A DNA stretch of 64,000 nt from Thioclava sp. JE_KL1 (GCF_009296265.1 NZ_WBJS01000001.1:1-64000), one strand, 5' to 3'. Shown: positions 36,173-47,201, counted from the stretch's first letter. The notes: generated from the letters alone by a model not told the origin. Program-made: numbers and translations.

Positions 36173-36546
36173 CGCGGGTGATCGAGCGCCGACAGCGCGG
36201 GGCTGGAAGCGATCATCCAACCTGAGAAATCAGGCTGCGGCTTGTCCTCTTCGGTCACCGTCACATAGGCATAGGCATCCGAGGACGGATCGTCGGCCGG
36301 GTAACGGCATTCGCGCAGCGTCACCTTGATGAACCCGTATTTCACGCTCTGCCCGACATTCAGATTGATGTCCGAGGCGATGCCCGACACCTTGTCGAGC
36401 CCTCGCAGCATCGCGCCCGTACCGTCGGCCAGCCCTTTCGCGGGCTCGTCCTGCGGGATCTGGTCGTCCGGCGTCGTTTGCGTGAAGTCCTGCGCCGCAG
36501 CGAGCCCGGGAACGAGCGCCGCGATCAAAACCAAAGCGCGGATCAT
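36136..36546 (-). CDS. DUF2155 exported protein
   Basis: The protein has 136 residues, with signal peptide MIRALVLIAALVPGLAAA. The DUF2155 core includes LRGLDKVSGIASDINLNVGQSVKYG, LRECRYP and FSGWMIASSPALSALDHPRYDVWVIRC; the two Cys probably pair. It is an alphaproteobacterial cell-envelope protein of unknown function. Its start overlaps the MlaD-like gene stop (ATGA), so the two are coupled. Confidence 0.88.
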   Translation of the reverse strand: MIRALVLIAALVPGLAAAQDFTQTTPDDQIPQDEPAKGLADGTGAMLRGLDKVSGIASDINLNVGQSVKYGFIKVTLRECRYPADDPSSDAYAYVTVTEEDKPQPDFSGWMIASSPALSALDHPRYDVWVIRCKSD

Positions 36547-37013
36547 TGCGCCCCCTCCCCTGCGCCGTCGCCACTGCCGCCACCTGCGAATTTCAGCATC
36601 AGGTTCAGCATCGAGACCGCGCTTTGCGTGTCGAGAATTTCATCGCCAGGCTTGAGGTCGTCGATCGCCCCGCCCGGGATCAAGTCGATATAATTCGAGC
36701 CCAGGAGCCCGTCTTGCGTCACCGCGATAACCGTATCCTCGGGAAGCGCGACGCCGTTTTTCACCGAAATCGTGGTATCGGCGAAGAAAGTCTTCGGGTT
36801 GAGCGCGACGTTCGTCACCGTCCCGACCTTCACGCCCGCAAGCCGCACGTCCGTGCCGGGCACGACGCCCCCGATCGACCGGAAGGAGGCATGCAGCGGG
36901 TAAGAGCCGCCATCTGCGCCGATGCCCATGCCGCGCCCTGCCCAGACCAGAAAGCCCAGGGCCACGACCAGCACGATCGCGCCGGTGATGATCTCGGTGC
37001 GGTTTTCGCTCAT
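36543..37013 (-). CDS. MlaD-family lipid transport protein
   Basis: The protein has 156 residues. One N-terminal membrane anchor (IITGAIVLVVALGFLVWAG) precedes an MCE/MlaD domain (YPLHASFRSIGGVVPGTDVRLAGVKVGTV; LLGSNYIDLIPGG). MlaD hexamers bridge the inner-membrane MlaFEDB ABC complex to the periplasm for phospholipid traffic. Other mla genes are not adjacent; this short form is typical of alphaproteobacteria, where it sits with the NDUFA12 gene and DUF2155. Confidence 0.9.
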   Translation of the reverse strand: MSENRTEIITGAIVLVVALGFLVWAGRGMGIGADGGSYPLHASFRSIGGVVPGTDVRLAGVKVGTVTNVALNPKTFFADTTISVKNGVALPEDTVIAVTQDGLLGSNYIDLIPGGAIDDLKPGDEILDTQSAVSMLNLMLKFAGGGSGDGAGEGAQ

Positions 37014-37025
37014 AGCGGGTTGGCC

Positions 37026-37400
37026 TTACTCGGGCTGCCAAGCCTCGTAATCGCGGCGCTCGACCGGATGCGCGAGGCGAATCGACCCCGGCGGCACATA
37101 GGCCGCTTCGGTGCCGGTGTGGTTTGCCTCATGCGGCTTTTCCCAAGGCTTGTGGGCCAGCGGCTTGTCGGTCGGCGGCTCGTCATAGGTGAAGTGCATC
37201 CAGCCATGCCAGTCCGGCGGGATGCGGCTCGCTTCGCTTTCACCGTTATAGATCACCCAGCGGCGCTTGGCGTCCTTGGTGCGGTAATAGATGTTGCCTT
37301 GCTCGTCCTCGCCAACTTTCACGCCCTTGCGCGCGGTGAAAAGCTGCGTGCCGACGGTCGAGCCGTTCCACCAGGTGAGAATTCGAAGCAGAAACTTCAT
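37026..37400 (-). CDS. NADH:ubiquinone oxidoreductase subunit NDUFA12 family
   Basis: The protein has 124 residues from the ATG at 37400, preceded by GGAGG. The NDUFA12/B17.2 pattern is clear: [22 protein letters not shown] near 6-27, [20 protein letters not shown] near 36-55, and [19 protein letters not shown] near 60-77. It is an accessory subunit of complex I shared by alphaproteobacteria and mitochondria. It heads the NDUFA12-MlaD-DUF2155 cluster. Confidence 0.95.
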   Translation of the reverse strand: MKFLLRILTWWNGSTVGTQLFTARKGVKVGEDEQGNIYYRTKDAKRRWVIYNGESEASRIPPDWHGWMHFTYDEPPTDKPLAHKPWEKPHEANHTGTEAAYVPPGSIRLAHPVERRDYEAWQPE

Positions 37401-37643
37401 GGGGCAACCTCCGCAATGCGTCCCGCCTGTTATATCCGCTGGGGCGTCGAGGTCCAGTGCCCGTGCGGGGATCAGGGCGCCTGCGAAGCGGAATTTGGTA
37501 CCTCCAGCACAGCACGGTGCAAAAATCGCATCGTCGAGCGGCCGTCCACAACGAACCATTCGCCCCCGCACGCCTGTCTGTGGAAGGTTTAGCGAAGCCT
37601 TTTCACAGCAACACGGCCTACGTGAGGCACATGACAAAAACAA

Positions 37644-37668
37644 AAGGGCGAGCCGAAGCTCGCCCCTT
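37644..37668 (-). terminator. Terminator of clpX
   Basis: A GGGCGAGC-cgaa-GCTCGCCC stem-loop is followed on the minus strand by TTTTGTTTTTG. It lies 25 bases after the clpX stop. The rest of the gap 37401-37692 holds no gene I can support. Confidence 0.9.
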
Positions 37669-37692
37669 GCCTAATTCTTGGCAGCACCGCGA

Positions 37693-38958
<1,266 letters not shown>

Positions 38959-39076
38959 CTCTTACCTCTGCTGCCCGGGCTGCCCCCGGGCTTCGTGAAT
39001 TGGCCTGTCCCATCAAGACTAGGACAGGCCAACCGTCACCTCAATGTCAAAATCGCCCCGAAGTTAAGCGGGAGGA

Positions 39077-39706
39077 TCACTTTTCTCCGTCGTCGCTGAC
39101 GCGGCTCTCGAGGATCTCGTCGATCAGACCCCAGGACTTCGCTTCTTCGGCGGACATGAAGTTGTCGCGCTCGAGACCGGCCTCGATCGTGTCGTAGTCG
39201 TTGCCGGTGTGCTTGACGTAGATTTCGTTCAAGCGACGCTTGAGTTTCTCGGTCTCGCGGGCGTGGATCATGATGTCGGTCGCCTGACCCTGATAGCCGC
39301 CCGAGGGCTGGTGGACCATGACGCGGCTGTTGGGCAGCGAGAAGCGCATGCCCTTTTCGCCCGCGGTCAGCAGCAGCGAGCCCATCGAGGCCGCCTGCCC
39401 GATCACCAGGGTCGAGACCTTCGGCTTGATGTATTGCATCGTGTCGTAGATCGACAGACCCGAGGTCACCACGCCGCCCGGCGAGTTGATATACATCGCG
39501 ATCTCTTTTTTCGGGTTCTCGGCCTCGAGGAAGAGAAGCTGCGCGCAGATCAGGGTCGACATGCCGTCATGGACCGGCCCCGACAGGAAGATGATGCGCT
39601 CTTTCAGCAGGCGCGAGTAGATGTCGTAGGCACGCTCGCCGCGCGAGGTCTGCTCGACCACCATCGGCACCAGCGTGTTCATGTAAAACTCGTGGGGATC
39701 TTTCAT
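39077..39706 (-). CDS. clpP: ATP-dependent Clp protease proteolytic subunit ClpP
   Basis: The protein has 209 residues from the ATG at 39706, with AGGAAGG seven bases upstream; ATG 39739 is less likely. The catalytic triad is Ser in [12 protein letters not shown] near 100, His in [13 protein letters not shown] near 125 and Asp in [13 protein letters not shown] near 174. It forms the tetradecameric proteolytic chamber used by ClpX/ClpA. It is divergent from the chemoreceptor. Confidence 0.98.
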   Translation of the reverse strand: MKDPHEFYMNTLVPMVVEQTSRGERAYDIYSRLLKERIIFLSGPVHDGMSTLICAQLLFLEAENPKKEIAMYINSPGGVVTSGLSIYDTMQYIKPKVSTLVIGQAASMGSLLLTAGEKGMRFSLPNSRVMVHQPSGGYQGQATDIMIHARETEKLKRRLNEIYVKHTGNDYDTIEAGLERDNFMSAEEAKSWGLIDEILESRVSDDGEK

Positions 39707-39928
39707 CTCGGCCCTTCCTGGTCGTTCGACGCTGTTCATAGCGTGTGATCTTTACAGAAGTCTTAGTGACCGCATCGGGGACCTTCAAGGGCGCTGACCC
39801 CGCGCGAAGGGCTGCCGCGGCGCAAATATTGGCCGTCGGCGGGTGCGTGTTAATCGCATGGAAAGGGTCTGGACGTAGCGTGTCGGCGATTTTGCGGGAA
39901 TGCGCCCGTGTGGAAAAATGAGGCGGAC

Positions 39929-42535
39929 ATGTCCAAATCCGAGGCTGGTGCAAGCGCCTGGCACACCGTGATGCTCAAATTGCTGATCCTGATCGCGATC
40001 GCGGGGATCGTGTTCGCGGCGTTGATGACGATCCTCACGATCAATTCGAACCATCGTCGCGCCAATGAGGCGGCGCGGGCACATCTCGACCAAATCCTGC
40101 CGATGCTTGGCGATTCGGTGACGGATGCGCTGATCACGGGGCGGGTTGCGGATGCGACGCATGAGTTGGAGAACGTGCTCGCGGGCTCGGACGGTGCAGG
40201 CCAATCCGCAATCGCGCTCAACAGACGCGGCACCGTTATGACCGAGGCTGGCGCGCCCGATCCCGCGCTTGTCGCTCTGGCCCAAAGCGCGCTTGAGAAC
40301 AACGACAGGGCGATCTCGGCAGATGGGCTGAGCGAGGCGATTCCACTGCGCATTTCCCCGGAGGATCCGCCGATTGCCGCGATTGCCCTGCGCTGGAGTC
40401 CGGCCCCCGCCATCGCTCGCGCGCAAAAGGACATGGTGCGCAACCTCGCTTTCACCGCTTTGATTTTCGCGGGCATTCTCGGCGGTGTGATGCTGGGCGC
40501 GAGCTGGCTGATCACCCGCCCCCTCACCCGCGTGACGCAGGCGATGCGCTCCGTGGCCGGGGGGCAACTCGATACGGACATCCCGGCTACCGGTCGCCGC
40601 GACGAAATCGGTGCGATCGCCCGCACTCTGGGGACCTTCCAGTCCGAGCTCGCGACCGCCGAATCGCATAACCGTGCCGCACGGATGCATAGCGCCGCGC
40701 TCGAAAGCGCCACGGTCGCGATCATTCTTACCAACAACGACCACGTCATCACCTTCGCCAATGAGGCGGCCGCGGAATTGCTGCGCCCCTTCGCTGCGGA
40801 AATCCGCGACCACAATCCAGATTTCGATTCCGACAAGCTCTTGGGGACGCGCGCGGATCTTATCTTGCCGGCGGGCACGACAACGGCCGCCGCCCTCGAC
40901 AACGACGCGCGCGACACACTCACGCTCGAAGGACGGATGCGTGCCGGGGCGATTCTCGCCCTCGTCAGCCCCGTCATCGACGAGGCCGGGGAGAAGATCG
41001 GCCATGTGTCGCAATGGCGCAATATCACAGAAGAACAGCGAAACGCCTCTCTGATATCCGCGATCGACGCCAACCTGCTGCGGGTCGACCTGCGCCCTGA
41101 CGTCACGATCGACACGGTCAACGACGCATTTGCCGAGGTTTTTGGTGCGCCCCGCGCAAAGTTGGAGGGAATGTCCGTCGCCGGTCAGATCACCTTCGAA
41201 GGGCAGCCAGTCTGCGAAATCCTCCAGCGCGATCCGCAGCCCTTTGCGGGCATGCTCGTACTGCGCTGCGCCGATGGCCGTCAGGCTTGGCTTGAAGGCT
41301 CGGTCAACCCGATCCTCGACACGGACGGCAAGATGGTCATGTTCAGCGTTCTTGCGAGCGACCGAACGCAACAACATCTGGAAGCCGAAGCCCGACGGGC
41401 CGAGCGAAGCGCGATGATGGCCGCCCAACAGAACATCGTGGAGACGCTGAAATCGGCCTTGGCCGGGCTCTCTGCCGGGGATCTCATGGCTGAGATCACC
41501 ACCGAATTCGAAGGCGACTACAAGGCATTGCGCAACGATTTCAACAGCGCGATCGGCGATTTGCGGGGCGCGATGCGCAAGGTGCTCGACAATGCCGGAT
41601 CGATCCGTACAGAGGCGCGGCAAATCTCGTCCAGCTCCGACGACATGGCGCGGCGCACCGAACGGCAGGCAGCCACTCTGGAAGAAACCGCCGCAGCGCT
41701 CAACGAGATTACCGCCTCTGTCGAGGCAGCCGCCCGCGCTGCCGGTCGCGCCAACGACCTCGTCGAAACCGCCCGGCGCAGTGCCGAACAAAGCGGCCAC
41801 GTTGTGGCAGAGGCCGTGCAGGCCATGTCGGAAATCGAGCAAAGCTCGGAGCAGATCAGCCGGATCACCAGCGTCATCGACGAGATCGCCTTCCAGACCA
41901 ACCTACTCGCCCTCAATGCCGGGGTGGAGGCCGCCCGCGCTGGCGAGGCCGGGCGCGGCTTCGCCGTCGTCGCCTCGGAGGTCCGCGCACTCGCGCAACG
42001 CTCCTCCGATGCCGCGCGCGAAATCGCCGAACTGATCGCGAACTCCTCGGCGCAGGTGAACCGCGGCGTCGGCCTCGTCGGCCAAGCGGGCGATGCACTC
42101 GGCGGGATCCAGTCCTCCGTCTCCGATCTGCTCGCCTATGTCGCGGACAGCGCAAATGCGACGCAGGAGCAAAGCGCGGGCCTGACCGAAATCAACTCCG
42201 CCGTGACGCAGCTCGATCAGGTGACCCAGCACAATGCCGCCATGTTCGAAGAGGCGCTCGCCGCAAGCCAGGTCCTCGAACGCGAGGCGATGGAACTCGG
42301 CGCGGCAATGGGGCAATTCAAACTTGGCGACGCCGCTCCGGATGAGGGAGCCGATAGCACATCGCCTGCAGAAAATGCGGCTGCGGTAGAAGCCTCCCCC
42401 GAAACAACCGGACCCACAGCATCCGCGCCGCACCAATCAGCCCGACCCAATTCGGCTCAGCAGGTCAGCGTGTCTGGCAACACCGCGCTGGCGGTGCCAC
42501 CTCCGCCCACAGATGACGATTGGGAGGATTTTTAA
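39929..42535 (+). CDS. Methyl-accepting chemotaxis protein with PAS-like sensor region
   Basis: The protein has 868 residues; the ATG at 39929 follows GAGG. The layout is a helix at about 15-37, a periplasmic domain of about 130 residues, a second helix near 170-190, HAMP ([24 protein letters not shown]), then two PAS-like repeats between about 260 and 500 ([38 protein letters not shown]). The signalling domain holds the hairpin tip [35 protein letters not shown] near 655. A Pro/Ala-rich tail ends DDDWEDF, like the CheR/CheB docking pentapeptide. The ligand is unknown. Confidence 0.93.
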   Translation: MSKSEAGASAWHTVMLKLLILIAIAGIVFAALMTILTINSNHRRANEAARAHLDQILPMLGDSVTDALITGRVADATHELENVLAGSDGAGQSAIALNRRGTVMTEAGAPDPALVALAQSALENNDRAISADGLSEAIPLRISPEDPPIAAIALRWSPAPAIARAQKDMVRNLAFTALIFAGILGGVMLGASWLITRPLTRVTQAMRSVAGGQLDTDIPATGRRDEIGAIARTLGTFQSELATAESHNRAARMHSAALESATVAIILTNNDHVITFANEAAAELLRPFAAEIRDHNPDFDSDKLLGTRADLILPAGTTTAAALDNDARDTLTLEGRMRAGAILALVSPVIDEAGEKIGHVSQWRNITEEQRNASLISAIDANLLRVDLRPDVTIDTVNDAFAEVFGAPRAKLEGMSVAGQITFEGQPVCEILQRDPQPFAGMLVLRCADGRQAWLEGSVNPILDTDGKMVMFSVLASDRTQQHLEAEARRAERSAMMAAQQNIVETLKSALAGLSAGDLMAEITTEFEGDYKALRNDFNSAIGDLRGAMRKVLDNAGSIRTEARQISSSSDDMARRTERQAATLEETAAALNEITASVEAAARAAGRANDLVETARRSAEQSGHVVAEAVQAMSEIEQSSEQISRITSVIDEIAFQTNLLALNAGVEAARAGEAGRGFAVVASEVRALAQRSSDAAREIAELIANSSAQVNRGVGLVGQAGDALGGIQSSVSDLLAYVADSANATQEQSAGLTEINSAVTQLDQVTQHNAAMFEEALAASQVLEREAMELGAAMGQFKLGDAAPDEGADSTSPAENAAAVEASPETTGPTASAPHQSARPNSAQQVSVSGNTALAVPPPPTDDDWEDF

Positions 42536-42577
42536 GCGAAGGCAGTCAAAGCCAAGCGCCTTGGCACGCGGCAGCGA

Positions 42578-43876
42578 TCAGGACGCGTTGGAATGGGGTG
42601 CAGCAATCGCGGCCTCCGCCCGATCCGTCTCGCCTGCTCCTTGCGTCCCGGCTTCGCCCGCCCGGAACCAAGCCCGGATGGCGGCGCGCTCCTGCGGCTC
42701 CATGTAGCTCAAATTCGCGGGGGGCATCGCATCGGTCAGCCCGGCTTGCACATAGATCTGCCGTGCGGCGGCGGCGATTTCGCGCGGCGTCTCCAGCTTG
42801 ATGCCTTTCGGCGCATGGCCGATCCCTTCATAGCCGGGCTCATTCGCATGGCACATCGAACAGCGCCCCATGACGATCCCGCTCACCTCGTCGAAGCCAG
42901 GCGCCGCAGCGAAGCGTTGTTCGAAGGGAGTAAGCATCGCGCTGTCCTCCATATCCTCGCCGGCATCCGCTTTCGGAATCGAGGATAGCCAAACGATCGC
43001 GACGAACAGCGCCGCGGTCGCGCCCCAGGTCCACCACGGCTTCCCCTTATGGGCGTGATGGGTGTTGAAGAAATGCCGGATAGTCACGCCCATCAGGAAC
43101 ACTAGAGAGGCGATCAGCCAGTTATACGCGCTCGCGAAGGCTAGCGGATAATGGTTCGACAGCATCAGGAAGATGACCGGCAGCGTCAGGTAGTTGTTAT
43201 GCGTCGAGCGCTGCTTGGCGATCTTGCCGTATTTCGGATCGGGCGTGCGCCCCGCCATTAGATCCGCGACCACGATCTTCTGGTTCGGTATGATGATCAG
43301 GAACACATTCGCGGTCATGATCGTCGCGGTGAAGGCGCCCAGATGCAGCAGCGCCGCGCGGCCCGAGAAAACCTGCGTATAGCCCCAAGCCATCGCGACG
43401 AGAATGACGTAGAGGCCCAGCATCAGCCGCGTGTTGTTCTCGCCAAAGCTCGATTTGCAGATCAGATCGTAGAGGAGCCAACCCAGCGCGAGCGAGCCGA
43501 TCGAGATCAGGATCGCCCCCCACACGGGCAACTCCATCACCCGCGGGTCGATCAGGTAGAACTGCGCCTGTGTCCAATACAGAACCACCATCATCGCAAA
43601 GCCCGAAAGCCACGTCATGTAGCTTTCCCATTTGAACCATGTCAGCCGGTCGGGCATCTGCGCAGGCGCCACGAGATATTTCTGAATATGGTAAAAGCCG
43701 CCGCCATGGACCTGCCACGCCGCGCCATGCACCCCCTTGGGGGCACCGGGCTCGGGCACCAGCCCCAGATCAAGCGCGATGAAATAGAAGGACGACCCGA
43801 TCCACGCGATCGCGGTGATCACGTGCAGCCAGCGCACCGCGAACTGCACCCATTCCAGAAAAAACGTGTAATCCAT
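42578..43876 (-). CDS. puuD: Membrane-bound urate hydroxylase PuuD with cytochrome c domain
   Basis: The protein has 432 residues. Eight to nine membrane helices with the PuuD start (WVQFAVRWLHVITAIAWIGSSFYFIALD) are fused to a cytochrome c domain. The heme-c site is CSMCH at 339-343 and the axial Met is probably in DAMPPANLSYM near 384. PuuD oxidises urate to 5-hydroxyisourate and passes electrons to the respiratory chain without making H2O2. The next enzyme, UraH, is encoded 122 bp upstream on the same strand. Confidence 0.93.
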   Translation of the reverse strand: MDYTFFLEWVQFAVRWLHVITAIAWIGSSFYFIALDLGLVPEPGAPKGVHGAAWQVHGGGFYHIQKYLVAPAQMPDRLTWFKWESYMTWLSGFAMMVVLYWTQAQFYLIDPRVMELPVWGAILISIGSLALGWLLYDLICKSSFGENNTRLMLGLYVILVAMAWGYTQVFSGRAALLHLGAFTATIMTANVFLIIIPNQKIVVADLMAGRTPDPKYGKIAKQRSTHNNYLTLPVIFLMLSNHYPLAFASAYNWLIASLVFLMGVTIRHFFNTHHAHKGKPWWTWGATAALFVAIVWLSSIPKADAGEDMEDSAMLTPFEQRFAAAPGFDEVSGIVMGRCSMCHANEPGYEGIGHAPKGIKLETPREIAAAARQIYVQAGLTDAMPPANLSYMEPQERAAIRAWFRAGEAGTQGAGETDRAEAAIAAPHSNAS

Positions 43877-43998
43877 CCGTCATCCCTCGTTTTGCGCTCA
43901 GAGTTTCCCAAGCCACGCCCGAGCGCAAGCGATGGCGCGGCGGAACCGCCCGAATTTTGTCCGGATGCTCAAATCGCAAGCAAATGGAGGCCGCGCGC

Positions 43999-44355
43999 TT
44001 AGCTGCCGCGATAAGTGGAGTAGCCGTAGGGCGAGAGCAGAAGCGGCACATGGTAATGCGCCTCGGCGTCATTCATGCCGAAGCGGATCGGTATTTCATC
44101 GAGGAACAGCGGCTCTGCCGCCCCCTGCCCGCTCGCCCGCAGATAGTCACCCGCGGCGAAGACCAGCTCGAACTGGCCGGTGCGAAACCGCTCCACCGGC
44201 AGGATCGGCGAGTCGGTGCGGCCATCGCCATTCGTCACCATCTCGGCCAGCACCTCACGGTCGACCCCGTTGAGCGCGAAGAGTGTGATCTTGAGCCCTT
44301 CCGCCGGGCATCCCCGTGCCGTGTCGAGCACATGGGTGGTCAGATATCCTGCCAT
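43999..44355 (-). CDS. uraH: 5-Hydroxyisourate hydrolase
   Basis: The protein has 118 residues from the ATG at 44355, following AAGGAGA. Transthyretin-like motifs are LTTHVLDTARGCPAEGLKI near 4-22, GRTDSPIL near 46 and the C-terminal YHVPLLLSPYGYSTYRGS, ending in the diagnostic YRGS. It converts the PuuD product to OHCU. The third enzyme (OHCU decarboxylase) is not in the window. Confidence 0.96.
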   Translation of the reverse strand: MAGYLTTHVLDTARGCPAEGLKITLFALNGVDREVLAEMVTNGDGRTDSPILPVERFRTGQFELVFAAGDYLRASGQGAAEPLFLDEIPIRFGMNDAEAHYHVPLLLSPYGYSTYRGS

Positions 44356-44514
44356 CGCGTTCTCCTTCGCCAATCGTCGAGACCGCGATCACTATGCTTT
44401 CGGGTGAAACAAACCGCAAGATATCGTGCGCTCACCGGAAGTTGCTTAGTATTTCACATGCTTATGGTTGATCACCGCACAGCTGCCTCTAGGTGACATT
44501 ACAGGTTCACGTAG

Positions 44515-44532
44515 CCGTCACATCCATGTCAC
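44515..44532 (+). promoter_or_regulatory. PHO-box-like site (PhoB operator candidate)
   Basis: CCGTCAC-ATCC-ATGTCAC is two direct 7-mers with a 4-base spacer, repeating GTCAC exactly 11 bases apart. It agrees with the CTGTCAT-N4-CTGTCAC consensus at 5/7 and 6/7 positions. It lies 150-167 bases before the phosphoesterase ATG and about 45 bases before the leader ORF. A further inverted half (GTGAC) lies 40 bases upstream. Confidence 0.6.
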
Positions 44533-44575
44533 GTCGAAAGGCGATGGGCAGCGCAGCAACGAGCGGAAGGACCCT

Positions 44576-44680
44576 ATGGGCAACAACTTACAGCCTGTGA
44601 TTTTCCCGACTGTTTCCGCTCCGCTTCTCCGCGCAGGCGCCGGGTGCCTGCCCCTCCCTGCAGATCCACCGGAGATGTGA
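44576..44680 (+). CDS. Possible 34-residue leader peptide
   Basis: This small frame has a strong ribosome site (GGAAGGACCCT-ATG) and ends one base before the phosphoesterase ATG (ATGTGACATG). The product MGNNLQPVIFPTVSAP... has no known family. Its value may be translational coupling of the operon. It could also be untranslated leader sequence. Confidence 0.35.
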   Translation: MGNNLQPVIFPTVSAPLLRAGAGCLPLPADPPEM

Positions 44681-44681
44681 C

Positions 44682-45485
44682 ATGAGCCGATCGCGCCATC
44701 ACAACAAACACCACTACCGCAGCCTTTTCCTGTCGGATTTCCACCTCGGATCGCGGGGGTGCAGCCCCGGGCCGATCCTCGACTTCCTGCAAAGCGTGCA
44801 GGCCGACGCGATCTACCTCGTCGGCGATATCCTCGATCTCTGGCATGGTGGGCCCGTGCAGTGGGGGGATATCCACGCCGAAATCATCGAGACCCTCGAA
44901 GCCCATGCCGAGGCCGGGACGCGCATCGTCTATCTGCCCGGCAACCACGACGCGGCTTTGCGCTCGCCGGGGATGAATTTCCTCAGCTTCGAGCTGACCG
45001 AGACGGCGCTGCATGTCGGCGCGGATGGGCAGCGCTACCTCATCGTGCATGGCGATCAATGCGATGCGCGCATCCTGCGCTGGCACGCGATGACCCGTTT
45101 CGGGAGCCGGATGGACGCGCTGTTCCGCGGCATCGATGCCTGGCTGCGCCGCCGCCGCGACGTGTCCGAGACCGAGCGCACCTTGATCCAGCTCGCGATC
45201 GAGGGGATCAATCATCTGATCGCGCGCGGCTCGGGGTACGAGCATCGGCTGATCGCGCTGGCCTCCGAGGCCGGGGTCGACGGGATCATCTGCGGCCACT
45301 CGCACAAGCCCGCGTTGCGCGATGTCGACGGGATGACCTACGCCAATTGCGGCGACTGGGTGGACAGCCTGACCGCCTTGGCCGAGGATAGTTCCGGCGC
45401 ATTGCAACTTCTTCAATGGGGCGCGGAGCCTGCTGCGGTCCCGGAAACCGGCACCCGTCCCGCAGTCGCAAAGGTTCGCGCATGA
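44682..45485 (+). CDS. PlcP-like calcineurin-family phosphoesterase (phospholipase C type; LpxH-related)
   Basis: The protein has 267 residues with the full metallophosphoesterase set: LFLSDFHLGSRGC near 15-27, YLVGDILDLW near 45, YLPGNHDAALR near 83, VHGDQCDARI near 117, and GIICGHSHKPAL near 200 followed by NCGDWVDSLTAL. The last motif and the whole course resemble PlcP, which strips headgroups from phospholipids in phosphate-starved alphaproteobacteria. It is also related to UDP-diacylglucosamine hydrolase LpxH, the main alternative. A PHO-box-like site upstream and a glycosyltransferase overlapping its stop favour PlcP. Confidence 0.78.
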   Translation: MSRSRHHNKHHYRSLFLSDFHLGSRGCSPGPILDFLQSVQADAIYLVGDILDLWHGGPVQWGDIHAEIIETLEAHAEAGTRIVYLPGNHDAALRSPGMNFLSFELTETALHVGADGQRYLIVHGDQCDARILRWHAMTRFGSRMDALFRGIDAWLRRRRDVSETERTLIQLAIEGINHLIARGSGYEHRLIALASEAGVDGIICGHSHKPALRDVDGMTYANCGDWVDSLTALAEDSSGALQLLQWGAEPAAVPETGTRPAVAKVRA

Positions 45486-46621
45486 CGATCGTTCTGCTCT
45501 TCCTTGCCGCCCTTCTGGGCATCACCCTCACGGCGCATCTTCTCAGCGCTGCAATGACCGCATGGCGCGAGTCCCGCCCGCCGAAGCCGGTGCCCGACAC
45601 GCTGCCTTTCATCGCGCTGATGCGCCCGGTCTGCGGGGTCGATCCGTTCGACGCCGAGACGCTGGGCTCTTCCTTCAACCTCGACTATCCGAATTACGAG
45701 GTGATCTTCTGCGCGCCCTCCGAGCGCGATCCGGCTTGCGCACTGGTGCGTCGCCTGATCGAAGATAACCCGCAGGTGCGCGCCCGGCTCCTGACCGGGC
45801 TCGACGCGGTGTCGGGCAATCCGAAGCTGAACAATCTGCACAAGGGGCTGTCCGCGACCGAGGCGGAGTGGCTTGCGATGGCCGACAGCAATCTGCTCTT
45901 GCCGCGCGACTACCTGCAACGGCTGGTGGCGGAATGGCGGCCCGGCACGGGGCTCGTGTCCGCCCCGCCGGTGGCCGAGCGCCCGGGCAATCTCTGGGGC
46001 GCGGTGGAGGCCGCTTTCCTCAACACCAATCAGGCGCGCTGGCAGGTGGCGGCCGACATGATCGGGATGGGGTTCGCGCAGGGCAAATCGCTGTTCTGGC
46101 GGCGCGACATCCTGATGGCGGGTGGCGGTTTCGCGGCGCTCGGGCGTAACATGGCCGAGGACGTGGCCTCGACCAAGCTGGTGCGTCGTCAGGGCCTGAA
46201 GGTGCGGCTGACGCGGCACCTCTTCGCGCAACCGATCGGGACGCGCGCGGCCCGCGCGGTCTGGGACCGCCAGCTGCGCTGGTCCAAGGTGCGCCGCGAC
46301 GGTTTCGTGATGATTTTCGCCGCCGAGATCGCGCAGGGCCCGTTCCTGCCCTTCCTCGCCGCGCTTGCCCTGGCCTCGTTGGGCGCGATGCCTTGGATCG
46401 CCCTGCCGCTTCTGGTGGCGCTATGGTACGGTGCCGAAGTGCTGCTCGCCCGGATCGCAGGCTGGCCCGCCTCGGCGCGCGACATTGCGGGTTTCGCGAT
46501 CCGCGACGCGATGCTGCCCGCGCTGTGGCTGATGACATGGTTCGGGCGCGATTTCACCTGGCGCGGCAATGACATGACCCACCGGGACGTCGCCCGCAGC
46601 GACGCCCCCGTCACGGAGTAA
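45482..46621 (+). CDS. Membrane glycosyltransferase, ceramide-glucosyltransferase-like (GT21/GT2)
   Basis: The protein has 379 residues; its start overlaps the phosphoesterase stop by four bases. An N-terminal helix (MTIVLLFLAALLGITLTAHLLSA) precedes a GT-A domain with LPFIALMRPVCGVDPF, DYPNYEVIFCAPSERDPA, DSNLLLPRDYL (D-x-N/D motif), GRNMAEDVASTKLV (acceptor-site ED) and a distal QLRWSKVRRDGF (Q/RxxRW-type). Two to three C-terminal helices follow. This form makes glycolipids from ceramide or diacylglycerol. Paired with a PlcP-like enzyme it may glycosylate the diacylglycerol released. Confidence 0.85.
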   Translation: MTIVLLFLAALLGITLTAHLLSAAMTAWRESRPPKPVPDTLPFIALMRPVCGVDPFDAETLGSSFNLDYPNYEVIFCAPSERDPACALVRRLIEDNPQVRARLLTGLDAVSGNPKLNNLHKGLSATEAEWLAMADSNLLLPRDYLQRLVAEWRPGTGLVSAPPVAERPGNLWGAVEAAFLNTNQARWQVAADMIGMGFAQGKSLFWRRDILMAGGGFAALGRNMAEDVASTKLVRRQGLKVRLTRHLFAQPIGTRAARAVWDRQLRWSKVRRDGFVMIFAAEIAQGPFLPFLAALALASLGAMPWIALPLLVALWYGAEVLLARIAGWPASARDIAGFAIRDAMLPALWLMTWFGRDFTWRGNDMTHRDVARSDAPVTE

Positions 46622-46625
46622 CCCG

Positions 46626-47201
46626 ATGATCGGCCTCGAGACAATCTCCGTATTGATGGCGAAACACGGCCTCGCCGTGCTCGCGCCGATTGCGGTGCTC
46701 GAAGGGCCGATCGTGACGGTGATCGCGGCGTGGCTCGCCAGCCAGAACATGTTCTCGGTCTGGTCGGTCGCGATCATCGTGATCCTTGCCGATCTCGTCG
46801 GCGATCTGGGGCTCTATGCGCTTGGCCGATGGGGGCTGAACCGGATGCCCAAGAAGTGGCGCGACAAGCTGGGCCTGAGCCGCGCCCGGCTCGTGAGTGC
46901 GGCGCGGCACTTCCAGAACAAAGGGGTCAAGACGCTGGTCTTCGGCAAGCTGACCCATTCGGCGGGTGCGCCGGTGCTGGTCGCAGCCGGGGTCGCGCGG
47001 ATGAACGTCTGGGTCTTCCTGCTCACGAATCTGGTCGCGACGATCCCGAAATCGCTGGCCTTCGTGGCGCTCGGCTATTGGCTCGGCTCGCATATCGGCA
47101 AGATCGACAGTTGGCTGTCGAAAGGCTCGCTGATCCTGCTGGTCGTGATCATTCTCGGCGGCACGATCTGGTTCTATCGCCGCAAGAGGTCGCACACATG
47201 A
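46626..47201 (+). CDS. DedA/SNARE-associated-type membrane protein
   Basis: The protein has 191 residues with four to five membrane segments. Motifs such as VLEGPIVTVIAAWLASQ, ILADLVGDLGLYALGRWG and the FGKLTHSAGAPVLVAAGVARM stretch follow DedA/VTT proteins, now linked to lipid scrambling or flipping (undecaprenyl-phosphate, PE). It lies four bases after the glycosyltransferase and overlaps the next by four. A role in moving lipid intermediates across the inner membrane fits the operon. Confidence 0.85.
   Translation: MIGLETISVLMAKHGLAVLAPIAVLEGPIVTVIAAWLASQNMFSVWSVAIIVILADLVGDLGLYALGRWGLNRMPKKWRDKLGLSRARLVSAARHFQNKGVKTLVFGKLTHSAGAPVLVAAGVARMNVWVFLLTNLVATIPKSLAFVALGYWLGSHIGKIDSWLSKGSLILLVVIILGGTIWFYRRKRSHT

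Larger units (their letters stand above)
44356..44681. other. Divergent intergenic region uraH / plcP-like operon
   Basis: This 326-bp region carries the promoters of uraH (minus) and the phosphoesterase operon (plus). It holds a PHO-box-like direct repeat at 44515-44532 and a 34-codon leader ORF at 44576-44680. No other gene is supported. Confidence 0.6.
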
